Source of the DNA: Nitrospina sp.
GTDB taxonomy: Bacteria > Nitrospinota > Nitrospinia > Nitrospinales > Nitrospinaceae
Length of the DNA stretch: 37,969 nt
Direction of reading: 5' to 3'
Assembly (NCBI GenBank): GCA_020430445.1
Contig: JAGQJZ010000021.1
Coordinates: forward strand, 1 to 37,969
The position numbers and the translations under genes were made by a program. This document shows, one piece after another, positions 30,828 to 37,969 of this stretch. Every line of letters starts with the position of its first letter. The first letter of the stretch is position 1. A model generated the notes under the pieces. It ran no database searches and had not been told where the DNA came from. It worked only from the letters and a program-made list of their open reading frames with translations.

Positions 30828-30905
30828 TGAAGATTCGAACTGGCACGTCTACTCCCCGGATAGGGTCCTCCCACCCTATCCGAGGCGTGCCTAACTTCCC
30901 TTCCT
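30828..30905 (+). ncRNA. Putative sigma-54-dependent small RNA with bipartite C-rich hairpin
   Basis: Starting about 12 bp after the sigma-54 promoter, the predicted RNA contains one strong hairpin. The outer arms are 30842-30850 and 30883-30891 (9 pairs, one G-U). The inner arms are 30857-30866 and 30873-30882 (10 perfect pairs). The six-base bulge (ACUCCC, 30851-30856) and the six-base apical loop (CCUCCC, 30868-30872 region) both expose CUCCC, complementary to Shine-Dalgarno sequences. A pyrimidine-rich tail (CUUCCCUUCC) follows, with no clear U-run, so the 3' end is a guess. Transcription beyond 30909 would be antisense to the Kelch gene. No known RNA family is recognised. If instead transcribed on the minus strand as the Kelch 3' end, the loops would read GGGAGG and GGGAGU, like CsrA sites. 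Confidence 0.42.
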
Positions 30906-30908
30906 GTT

Positions 30909-31859
30909 CTACTCCGAATACACCTGGTGAAACTGACTGCCGCCACCGCCCGGCCTGGGGCCGCCGGTGAGCAGGTGAATCCTGCCGTCCACCACAGCCG
31001 ATCCCAGTCCGTGCACCGCGTTGGGCATGGGGGCTTTCGCTTCCCATGTGCCGCTGGCCGGATCATAGGCCTCGTGTTCCTTGAAGGTCCCCTCCGCCGA
31101 TTCACCGCCAAACACGTGAATCTTCCCGTTCAGCACCTGTGAGGTGATGCCGCTCCGGGCCGTGGGCATGTGGGCCAGCAGGGTCCATTCATTGACGATG
31201 GGGTCGTACACCTCGTTGCGGTCGAGGTTACGCTTGTAGTCGACGTCGACCCGCCCGCCGATGGCGTAAAGTTTTTCGCCCACCACCGAGATGGTGAAAT
31301 GGTCGCGCGGCGTGGGCATGGGCGCGTGTTCCTTCCATTGATCCGTCATGGGATCGTAACTCTCGTTGGCGGCAACATTCTTCAACTGAAAGATCTGCCG
31401 CTGGGCGCCGCCCATGGCGTAGATCCTGCCATTGACCACACCCGCCGCCAGGGCGCCCCGCTCGGTGGGCATGGAGGCTTTCTTCGTCCAGCGGTTGGCC
31501 TTGGGATCGAATTCATAGAGCGTGTCCGTCGGCGTCCACATGCCGGAGCGGAAACCGCCGACGACATAAATTTTCCCGTTCAGGGTCACCGCCGCCGCGT
31601 GGTGCAGGGCCTCGGGCATGGGGAACCCCACCGACCAGATACCGGTCTTGAGGTCGAGCACATCGACCTGGTTGGTGAGGCCCTTCTCACCGAAGCCGCC
31701 GAAGATATACAACCTGTTGAACAGCGTCACCGCCGCCACCTCCGTACGGGCGCTCGGCGTGGGCCGCCAGACCTCCCACTTGCCTTCCGCCAGGGCGGAA
31801 ACAGGGACAAGCAAGAGCAGGAACAAAAGGATCGATCGGGATATCGGTTGTCGTTTCAT
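30909..31859 (-). CDS. Exported Kelch-repeat beta-propeller
   Basis: The 316-residue product has a signal peptide (about 1-24, ending VSALAEG). Six Kelch blades are visible from the double-glycine turns IFGGFGEKG, VVGGFRSGM, AMGGAQRQ, AIGGRVDVD, VFGGESAEG and LTGGPRPGG. Each is followed by the Tyr/Trp spacing of the motif (YDPMTDQW, YDPIVNEW, YDPASGTW). Such propellers bind ligands; some bacterial ones act as sialate mutarotases (NanM) but I see no sialate genes. The C-terminus runs through a Gly-rich stretch (GGPRPGGGGSQF). Its 3' end faces the predicted sigma-54 small RNA. Confidence 0.92.
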   Translation of the reverse strand: MKRQPISRSILLFLLLLVPVSALAEGKWEVWRPTPSARTEVAAVTLFNRLYIFGGFGEKGLTNQVDVLDLKTGIWSVGFPMPEALHHAAAVTLNGKIYVVGGFRSGMWTPTDTLYEFDPKANRWTKKASMPTERGALAAGVVNGRIYAMGGAQRQIFQLKNVAANESYDPMTDQWKEHAPMPTPRDHFTISVVGEKLYAIGGRVDVDYKRNLDRNEVYDPIVNEWTLLAHMPTARSGITSQVLNGKIHVFGGESAEGTFKEHEAYDPASGTWEAKAPMPNAVHGLGSAVVDGRIHLLTGGPRPGGGGSQFHQVYSE

Positions 31860-31947
31860 GGCAGGACTCGTTGACTATTTTTGAACCCGTCTCAGAACAT
31901 CAGATTCCGCGCCCCAAAGCCTCCCCTAACGGCGAGCGGGTCCTCCG

Positions 31948-32766
31948 TCAGGAACGGAGGAGGTCGAGTTCCTTGATCTGTTCCAGAAACTCCCGCAGCG
32001 TCTCCATCCTAAGCATATTCGGTCCGTCCGAAGGCGCGTTGTCCGGATCCGGATGCACCTCCATGAACAGGGCATCGACCCCCACCGCCACCGCCGCGCG
32101 CGTCAGCGGCGGCACCATTTCGCGCTGCCCGCCAGACGCCTTGCCCTGTCCACCGGGCATCTGCACGCTGTGGGTGCAGTCGAACACGATGGGATGACCG
32201 TACTCGCGCATGATGACCAGCGACCGCATGTCGACCACCAGGTTGTTGTAGCCGAACATGAACCCGCGTTCAGTCAGCAACAGGTCTTTGTTGCCGGACG
32301 AGGTGAATTTCTCGACAACGTTTTTCATGTCCCAGGGCGCGAGGAATTGCCCCTTCTTGACATTGACCGGCTTGCCCGTGGCCGCCGCTTTCAGGATGAG
32401 ATCGGTCTGCCGGCAGAGGAACGCCGGAATCTGGATCACGTCCAGCACTTCAGCTGCGGGCCCCACTTCTTCTTCCGTATGCACATCCGAAAGCACGGGA
32501 ACGCCGATGTCTTCACGCACCTTCTTCAAAATGCGCAGGCCTTCTTCCATACCCAGGCCGCGGAACGATTCGAGAGACGTCCGGTTGGCCTTGTCGTAGG
32601 ACGATTTGTAGATGAAGGGAATGCCGACGTCCTCAAAAATGGCCTTCAGCCGGCCGGCGCAGTCCAGCGCATGCGCTTCGGATTCGATGACGCAGGGCCC
32701 GGCAATGACAGCCAGCGGGTGGTTGCCGCCGATGGCGATATCCCCGATGTCGATCACACGCGTCAT
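31948..32766 (-). CDS. kdsA: 3-deoxy-8-phosphooctulonate synthase (Kdo-8-P synthase)
   Basis: KdsA condenses phosphoenolpyruvate with arabinose-5-phosphate to make Kdo-8-phosphate for lipopolysaccharide. The 272-residue length is typical. Motifs: IAGPCVIES at 21-29, [11 protein letters not shown] at 54-64, LSDVHT at 92-97, [23 protein letters not shown] and [14 protein letters not shown]. Cys25 in the AGPCVIES block indicates the metal-dependent class (the metal-independent class has Asn there). The start overlaps the stop of the upstream receiver-like gene by 4 bp. Presence of kdsA shows a diderm with Kdo-containing LPS. Confidence 0.97.
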   Translation of the reverse strand: MTRVIDIGDIAIGGNHPLAVIAGPCVIESEAHALDCAGRLKAIFEDVGIPFIYKSSYDKANRTSLESFRGLGMEEGLRILKKVREDIGVPVLSDVHTEEEVGPAAEVLDVIQIPAFLCRQTDLILKAAATGKPVNVKKGQFLAPWDMKNVVEKFTSSGNKDLLLTERGFMFGYNNLVVDMRSLVIMREYGHPIVFDCTHSVQMPGGQGKASGGQREMVPPLTRAAVAVGVDALFMEVHPDPDNAPSDGPNMLRMETLREFLEQIKELDLLRS

Positions 32767-33209
32767 GTGGACTCTTCAACATCGGGAATGCTCACCCCGA
32801 TGAAGGGAATGGGAATGGGGTGCGGCTTTTCAGTGCGAGGCATGAGCCCGTCCGGCGCCAGCAGGCTGTAGGTGATCTCGCGCACCTTTTCATGGTTGCC
32901 CGCCCGGAACACCGACTGGAAGCCTTTCTCCCGCAGCTCTTCGAGGTCCACCTCGGGGACGTCCGGCGTCAGCAGGAAAATATAATGAATCGACTTGTCA
33001 CGGACATGCTTGAGGAAATTGCGGACCTCGTTTTTCCCCTTGCGCAGGACGAAAATCACCAGACCGCTCGTGATCAGGCCGGAACGCTTGACGCAGTCCG
33101 CAACGCCGCTGAACACCAGCACGGTGAAATTTTCCTGCTTGATGAACTTGGCCAGTTGCAGGCGCTCGTTCTTGACCGGATCGACGATGAAAAGGGTTTT
33201 GTAATCCAT
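32763..33209 (-). CDS. Receiver-like protein lacking the phospho-acceptor
   Basis: This protein of about 148 residues has the alpha/beta pattern of response-regulator receiver domains: [24 protein letters not shown], then [32 protein letters not shown] and [13 protein letters not shown]. The phospho-acceptor Asp expected at the end of the third strand is missing ([11 protein letters not shown]), and only one acidic residue remains in the first loop (VDPV). It cannot be phosphorylated in the standard way. A proline-rich tail ([10 protein letters not shown]) follows. I chose the ATG at 33207-33209; an in-frame ATG at 33240-33242 is possible. The stop overlaps the kdsA ATG by 4 bp, so the two are co-translated, suggesting regulatory coupling to LPS synthesis. 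Confidence 0.75.
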   Translation of the reverse strand: MDYKTLFIVDPVKNERLQLAKFIKQENFTVLVFSGVADCVKRSGLITSGLVIFVLRKGKNEVRNFLKHVRDKSIHYIFLLTPDVPEVDLEELREKGFQSVFRAGNHEKVREITYSLLAPDGLMPRTEKPHPIPIPFIGVSIPDVEEST

Positions 33210-33413
33210 GGATTCACGTTCGGGGAAACAGCGGGAGCCCATCCAGCTTGAGCCCAGATTAAAATTCAGTTTAGCATCATTGCACCCGCGCCTGTACCGA
33301 AAAGAAAACCGTTAGCATGCCAGGCGCCGCATTGACTTGCGGCAGGCGGGTATGAAACCCTGTTCCCATAAGGGCCCAGGCCCGGAGACCGAAACCGCCC
33401 CAGGTGATTTCCC

Positions 33414-34265
33414 ATGAAACAGAATCTTGCGTGGTTCAAAAAACTCCTCCTGCTTGCAGGGGTGGTCTTCCTCGGCTTCGCCGCAACGCTTCTGGCGATG
33501 GAAAACCAGATCATATTCCAGCCCACGCAATACCCGGAAGGACCGTGGGAACAAGGCCAGCACGACCTGGAGGCCGAAGATGTCTTCTTCACCACGCCGG
33601 ACGGGCTGCGTCTGCACGGCTGGTGGCTGCCCCACCCTTCCGCCCGGGCAACGCTCATCTGGTACCACGGCAACGCGGGCAACCTGTCGACACGGTGGCG
33701 GGACCTGAAGACGCTGAAGTTCCTCAAGGTCAACCTGTTCATCTTCGATTACCGGGGCTACGGCAAAAGCGAAGGTGCGCCGGACGAGGCGGGGTTGCAA
33801 ACCGACTCGCTTGCCGCCTACGATTTCCTGGTAAAAGAAAAACACGTTTCGCCGGAACGGCTGTTTCTGCTGGGGCGCTCCCTCGGCGGGGTGTTCGCTT
33901 CCTGGACCGCGTCGCAGAGGCCGGCGGCGGGGCTCATCATCGAATCCAGCCTGACCTCCGCCCGGGACATGGCCGGGGTGATGTATCCCTACCTGCCCAT
34001 CGCCTGGGCCGTGCAGGCGAAACTCGACAACCTCTCCACCGTCTCCCGGCTGGACCTGCCCAAACTGTTCGTCCACGGAACCGTGGACAAAGTGATCCCC
34101 TTCGCCATCGGCAAGCGGCTGTTCGAGGCCGCCGCCCCGCCCAAGGCGTTTTATCCGGTCGAGGGAGCGGATCATTTCAACCTGCACGAAACCGGCGCGT
34201 TCGCCTACTTCAAAGTCCTGGACAAATTCATCGGGGACCACCTGCCCCCAACCGCCGCCGGGTGA
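33414..34265 (+). CDS. Membrane-anchored alpha/beta hydrolase (ABHD13/17-like)
   Basis: The 283-residue product has one N-terminal transmembrane helix (about 10-28) followed by an alpha/beta-hydrolase domain. The catalytic triad is visible: Ser156 in GRSLGG, Asp225 in HGTVDKVIP and His254 in GADHFNLHE. WYHGNAGN (83-90) supplies the oxyanion region, and FDYRGYGKSEG is a family block. This pattern matches serine hydrolases of the ABHD13/ABHD17 (yeast Bem46) type, usually lipid or acyl-protein esterases. Substrate not known. It is followed after about 110 bp by the ankyrin lipoprotein. Confidence 0.9.
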   Translation: MKQNLAWFKKLLLLAGVVFLGFAATLLAMENQIIFQPTQYPEGPWEQGQHDLEAEDVFFTTPDGLRLHGWWLPHPSARATLIWYHGNAGNLSTRWRDLKTLKFLKVNLFIFDYRGYGKSEGAPDEAGLQTDSLAAYDFLVKEKHVSPERLFLLGRSLGGVFASWTASQRPAAGLIIESSLTSARDMAGVMYPYLPIAWAVQAKLDNLSTVSRLDLPKLFVHGTVDKVIPFAIGKRLFEAAAPPKAFYPVEGADHFNLHETGAFAYFKVLDKFIGDHLPPTAAG

Positions 34266-34373
34266 CCGGCAACAATTTTATTCCGCTTTCGCCCCCGATT
34301 CGTTTTATGATAGGGGCCTCATGAGCACGTCATCAATCCGTTCCACCTCCTGAAACAGGAAACACCGAATCCC

Positions 34374-35033
34374 ATGCATTTCATCAACGTTTTCATCCGG
34401 GGCCTGGTCGCCATGGCGATCGCGCTGTCCCTGTCCGCCTGCAGTGGCCAGAACGCCCTGCACCATGCGGCAAACAAAGGCGATCTGGAAAAGGTCAAGG
34501 AACTGATCGCGGAAGGCGCGCCGCTGGACGCGCTGGACGGCCTCGGCAGCACTCCGCTCAACCTGGCCGTGCGCAGCGGACACAAGGAGGTGGCGCAGTT
34601 CCTCATCGAACAGGGGGCGGACGTCAACATCCGCGACCAGACGGGGAACACCATCCTGCACACGGCGGCGCAGATGCTACGGCCGGAGATCGCGGTCCTC
34701 CTGATCGACAACGGCGCGCACGTCGACGAGGTGGAATCCATCTGGAAGCGCACCCCGCTGCATTTCGTCTCCCAGCTCGGCCCGCCGGAGGTGGCGCAAT
34801 ACCTGATCAACAAGGGCGCCGACGTCAACGCCCGCGACAGCCTGGGCAACACGCCGCTGCACTACGCCGCCCTGAGCGACCGGGTCCGCATCGCCCACAT
34901 GCTGCTGGAAAAGGGGGCCGATCCCTACATTCCGGGGCAGGACCCGTTCACGCGCACGCCCGGCACCACGCCTCTGATGCTGGCGCACAAGAAGGGGATG
35001 CAGGACCTGTTCAAGCAATTCGGCGCGGAATAA
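34374..35033 (+). CDS. Ankyrin-repeat lipoprotein
   Basis: The 219-residue product has a lipoprotein signal with lipobox LSAC (Cys23). Five to six ankyrin repeats follow, recognisable by TPLxxA and the GADVN turn: NALHHAANKGDLEKVKELIAEG, STPLNLAVRSGHKEVAQFLIEQGADVN, RTPLHFVSQLGPPEVAQYLINKGADVN and NTPLHYAALSDRVRIAHMLLEKGAD. It is a protein-binding scaffold facing the periplasm or the surface. Periplasmic ankyrin proteins such as AnkB exist, but the partner here is unknown. Confidence 0.93.
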   Translation: MHFINVFIRGLVAMAIALSLSACSGQNALHHAANKGDLEKVKELIAEGAPLDALDGLGSTPLNLAVRSGHKEVAQFLIEQGADVNIRDQTGNTILHTAAQMLRPEIAVLLIDNGAHVDEVESIWKRTPLHFVSQLGPPEVAQYLINKGADVNARDSLGNTPLHYAALSDRVRIAHMLLEKGADPYIPGQDPFTRTPGTTPLMLAHKKGMQDLFKQFGAE

Positions 35034-35070
35034 AAATCCCGCCATTCACCTGAAATCCACCGGGAAGCGG

Positions 35071-35100
35071 TTGATTGTCTTTGCCCGGTTTCATTATCAT
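35071..35100 (+). promoter_or_regulatory. Candidate sigma-70 promoter for proB
   Basis: TTGATT (35071-35076), an 18-bp spacer and TATCAT (35095-35100, five of six). A start near 35107 leaves a leader of about 40 nt before the ATG at 35147 and argues against the upstream in-frame start at 35075. Confidence 0.45.
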
Positions 35101-35146
35101 GCGGGGGTGTCACCGGTTCTTCACCTTCGCCCATCATCGAGTTTCG

Positions 35147-36334
35147 ATGCCCAAGGAAACACGCAAGGAAATCCTGAGCCACCTCAAGCGGGTGGTGATC
35201 AAGATCGGCAGCGGCGTGATCTCCGATCACGAGTCCGGAAAACCACCGCTGGAGCGCGGGCTCAGCCGCAAGCGCATCCAGGGCTACGCCCGGCGGATCG
35301 CCAAAATCCACAAAACCGGAGTGGAAGTGATGATCGTGTCGTCCGGCGCGGTGATGGCGGGACGCGAGCGCCTCAACCTCAACCGGGTGAAGCTCGACAT
35401 TCCCGAGAAGCAGGCCTCCGCCGCCATCGGGCAGAGCTTCCTGATGCGCACCTACGAACATTATTTTGAGAAGCAGGGGCTCAAGGTGGCGCAAATCCTG
35501 CTCGGCCACCACGACCTCGAACACCGCCAGCGATTCCTCAACGCCAAGCACACGCTGGAAGCGCTGCTGTCGCACGGGGTCATTCCCATCATCAACGAAA
35601 ACGACACCGTCACGGTGGACGAAATCAAGATCGGCGACAACGACACCCTGTCGGCGACGATGGCCTGCCTGGCCGGGGCGCAACTGCTCATCATCCTGTC
35701 GGATGTCGAGGGGTTGTACACCGACGATCCGCGAAAAACCCTGAAGAAAAACGAAGCCGCGCCGGAGCTGATCTCGCTGGTCCGGAGCATCACGCCGGAT
35801 ATTGAAAAACGCGCGGGCAAAAGCAAAAATCCCCTGTCGCGCGGTGGCATGTACACCAAGGTGCAGGCGGCCAAGAAAACGATGAGCTATGGCGTGCCGA
35901 CCCTGATCGTCAACGGTCTCGACAGCAAGGTGCTCGACCAGGTTTTCAAAGGCCACGAAGTCGGCACCCTGTTCTGGGCCGGGCCGAAAAAAGTCAGCCC
36001 GCGCAAGCACTGGATCGCGCACACGCTCAAGCCGCTGGGGGCCGTCACCATCGACGCCGGAGCCCGGCGCGCCCTGGTGAACAACGGCAAAAGCCTGCTG
36101 CCCGCCGGGGTCACGCAGGTCGAGGGCAAGTTCGAGTTCGGCTCCCCCGTGCGCATCCTCGACGACCAGGGCGTGGAAGTGGCGCGCGGACTGGTCAATT
36201 ACAATTCCGCCGATCTCGCCCGCATCAAGGGGCTCACATCGGCCAAAATCCGCGATATGCTGGAAACCGGATTTTATGAAGAAGCCATCCACCGGGACGA
36301 TCTGGTGATTCTGGAACCGGCCCCGGCAACCTGA
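35147..36334 (+). CDS. proB: Glutamate 5-kinase with PUA domain
   Basis: ProB phosphorylates glutamate, the first step of proline synthesis. The 395-residue product has an amino-acid-kinase domain: KIGSGVI (19-25), VSSGAVMAGRERL (64-76), then PIINENDTVTVDEIKIGDND, LSDVEGLYTDDP and RGGMYTKVQAA. A C-terminal PUA domain follows (about 300-395: GAVTIDAGARRALV ... GSPVRILDDQGVEVARGL ... YNSADLARIKG). I chose the ATG at 35147 because the kinase core starts soon after and a promoter candidate lies just upstream; a weak ribosome-binding site leaves some doubt. No proA or obg is adjacent. It is followed 9 bp later by the YkgJ-type gene and is probably the first gene of a three-gene transcript. Confidence 0.95.
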   Translation: MPKETRKEILSHLKRVVIKIGSGVISDHESGKPPLERGLSRKRIQGYARRIAKIHKTGVEVMIVSSGAVMAGRERLNLNRVKLDIPEKQASAAIGQSFLMRTYEHYFEKQGLKVAQILLGHHDLEHRQRFLNAKHTLEALLSHGVIPIINENDTVTVDEIKIGDNDTLSATMACLAGAQLLIILSDVEGLYTDDPRKTLKKNEAAPELISLVRSITPDIEKRAGKSKNPLSRGGMYTKVQAAKKTMSYGVPTLIVNGLDSKVLDQVFKGHEVGTLFWAGPKKVSPRKHWIAHTLKPLGAVTIDAGARRALVNNGKSLLPAGVTQVEGKFEFGSPVRILDDQGVEVARGLVNYNSADLARIKGLTSAKIRDMLETGFYEEAIHRDDLVILEPAPAT

Positions 36335-36343
36335 GGAGCGCCC

Positions 36344-36757
36344 ATGCCGCACTGGTGGGAAAAAGAAACGATCCGCTTTGAGTGCCAGAAAGGCTGCATC
36401 CAGTGCTGCACCCGGCCCGGCTGGGTGTATTTCGACAAGGAAGACGTCCAGAACGCCGCCGCCTTTCTCGGCCTGCCGCCCTCCACCTTCAAAACCCGGT
36501 ACCGCCTGCGTCCCTTCGGGCCGGGCAACTGGGAAATGCAGGTGGAAGAACAGCAGCCCTGCCCTTTCCTGAGCGAACAGGGATGCTCCATCCACCCGGT
36601 CAAGCCGAAGCAGTGCCGGACCTTCCCCTTCTGGGGGGAGAACCTGCGCACCCGGCGCGACTGGAACAAGACCGGGGAGCACTGCCCCGGCATCGGCGAA
36701 GGCCCCGCCTGGTCTTCCCGGCTCATCCGCGATAATATTGAAAGTGCCGGTCCCTGA
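36344..36757 (+). CDS. YkgJ-family Cys-cluster (Fe/Zn-chelating) protein
   Basis: The 137-residue product has the conserved Cys pattern of the YkgJ family: Cys14, Cys18, Cys21, Cys22 (ECQKGCIQCC), then Cys73 (CPFL), Cys81 (GCSIH), Cys91 (QCRTFPFW) and Cys114 (HCPG). The block CSIHPVKPKQCRTFPF is typical. The family is thought to bind a metal; its job is not settled. TGAGGAG, overlapping the proB stop, is a good ribosome-binding site, so it is read on the proB transcript. Confidence 0.9.
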   Translation: MPHWWEKETIRFECQKGCIQCCTRPGWVYFDKEDVQNAAAFLGLPPSTFKTRYRLRPFGPGNWEMQVEEQQPCPFLSEQGCSIHPVKPKQCRTFPFWGENLRTRRDWNKTGEHCPGIGEGPAWSSRLIRDNIESAGP

Positions 36758-36772
36758 CTCCACAGGTGCTCC

Positions 36773-37141
36773 ATGAAAACGAAGCCCACCACGATTTTCA
36801 TCTACGCGCTGATGGCGCTGCTGACCTTCGGCTACACCTGCCTCATCCGGCTGGGACTGGGGATTTTCAACATCCTCTATGACCCGAAGCAGATGGGCGA
36901 ACTCAACACCTTCTCCCGGCTGACCGCCAGCCTGGGCATGGTCGACATCTGGCAGTACGTGGCCTGGGGATCGCTGCTCACCGGCCTGGTCTGGGGCAGT
37001 ATCCGGGCGCGGCGGGGGGATGCCGCCGAGCCCCACATGCTCCCCTGGGTGTGCCACCTCACCTTTATCCTCGCCGCCTTTTTCCTGAACTCCACCGGGG
37101 CGCTGTCTCCCCTGGTCGTCCCGGCTTACGTCATCCGCTAG
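36773..37141 (+). CDS. Small three-helix membrane protein
   Basis: The 122-residue product has three predicted transmembrane helices (about 8-30, 55-76 and 90-116) and a short basic loop (IRARRGDAAEP). No family is recognised. AGGTG lies 7 bp before the ATG, and the gene starts 15 bp after the YkgJ-family gene, so it likely belongs to the same transcript as proB. Confidence 0.75.
   Translation: MKTKPTTIFIYALMALLTFGYTCLIRLGLGIFNILYDPKQMGELNTFSRLTASLGMVDIWQYVAWGSLLTGLVWGSIRARRGDAAEPHMLPWVCHLTFILAAFFLNSTGALSPLVVPAYVIR

Positions 37142-37969
<828 letters not shown>

Noticed and set aside
30825..30900. A GTTCGAAT-like element on the minus strand suggesting a tRNA T-loop
   Set aside because: The flanking bases do not form a T-stem and there is no acceptor or anticodon arm; the strong stem nearby is the C-rich hairpin.
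31941..31961. 8-bp hairpin (TCCTCCGT / ACGGAGGA) at the kdsA 3' end
   Set aside because: It overlaps the last kdsA codons and has no T-run after it on the minus strand, so it is not a clear intrinsic terminator.

Overview
The window is high-GC, densely coded bacterial chromosome with no tRNA, rRNA, insertion sequence, integrase or CRISPR array that I can see. A diderm (Gram-negative) host is supported by kdsA (Kdo, hence lipopolysaccharide), rlpA, and several signal-peptide and lipobox proteins; complex I genes imply a respiratory metabolism. There is no marker that fixes the taxon. The mix of genes resembles Nitrospinota or a related deep diderm lineage, but that is only an impression.

Layout, left to right. 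(1) 1-2735, minus strand: nuoA-B-C-D-E of complex I with overlapping or nearly abutting genes, running off the left edge; its leader and promoter lie in the only gene gap over 300 bp (2736-3198). (2) 3199-7762, minus: an envelope operon of a DUF4159 protein, a membrane VWA/amidotransferase-like protein of the Bat/MoxR-associated type, and an unusual membrane protein with a phospholipase-D-like region and a C-terminal beta-sandwich. (3) 7874-9649, plus: a PhnW-like aminotransferase coupled to an unrecognised protein. (4) 9664-18302, minus: an enormous exported protein (2694 residues) with an N-terminal TolB/PD40 propeller, a long TPR array, a degenerate CHAT protease domain, a second TPR array and an intact C-terminal CHAT domain, followed 20 bp later by rlpA. 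(5) 18458-23374: an orphan 310-residue protein, a detached nuoN on the plus strand, then minus-strand housekeeping and small genes (dtd, a Cys-rich mini-protein, a double-TerB protein, a GGCT-like protein). (6) 23450-26325, minus: a lower-GC three-gene cassette of secreted phage-tail-fibre-like and discoidin proteins with an AT-rich promoter region and a strong terminator-like hairpin. (7) 26446-31859: an FG-GAP lipoprotein, a lipoate/octanoate transferase, an exported protein joining haem-binding-type motifs to a formylglycine-generating-enzyme fold, small and hypothetical exported proteins, and a Kelch propeller. (8) 31948-37969: kdsA with an overlapping receiver-like gene lacking the phospho-acceptor, then plus-strand genes for a membrane hydrolase, an ankyrin lipoprotein, proB, a Cys-cluster protein, a small membrane protein and the start of purA.

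The two most unusual things are the tandem-CHAT giant protein (10218-18302) and an exact-consensus sigma-54 promoter at 30801-30817. That promoter points not at an annotated gene but at a strong bipartite hairpin (30842-30891) displaying two C-rich single-stranded elements, and it has a helically phased direct repeat about 92-116 bp upstream. This looks like an undescribed sigma-54-dependent small RNA between two exported-protein genes.
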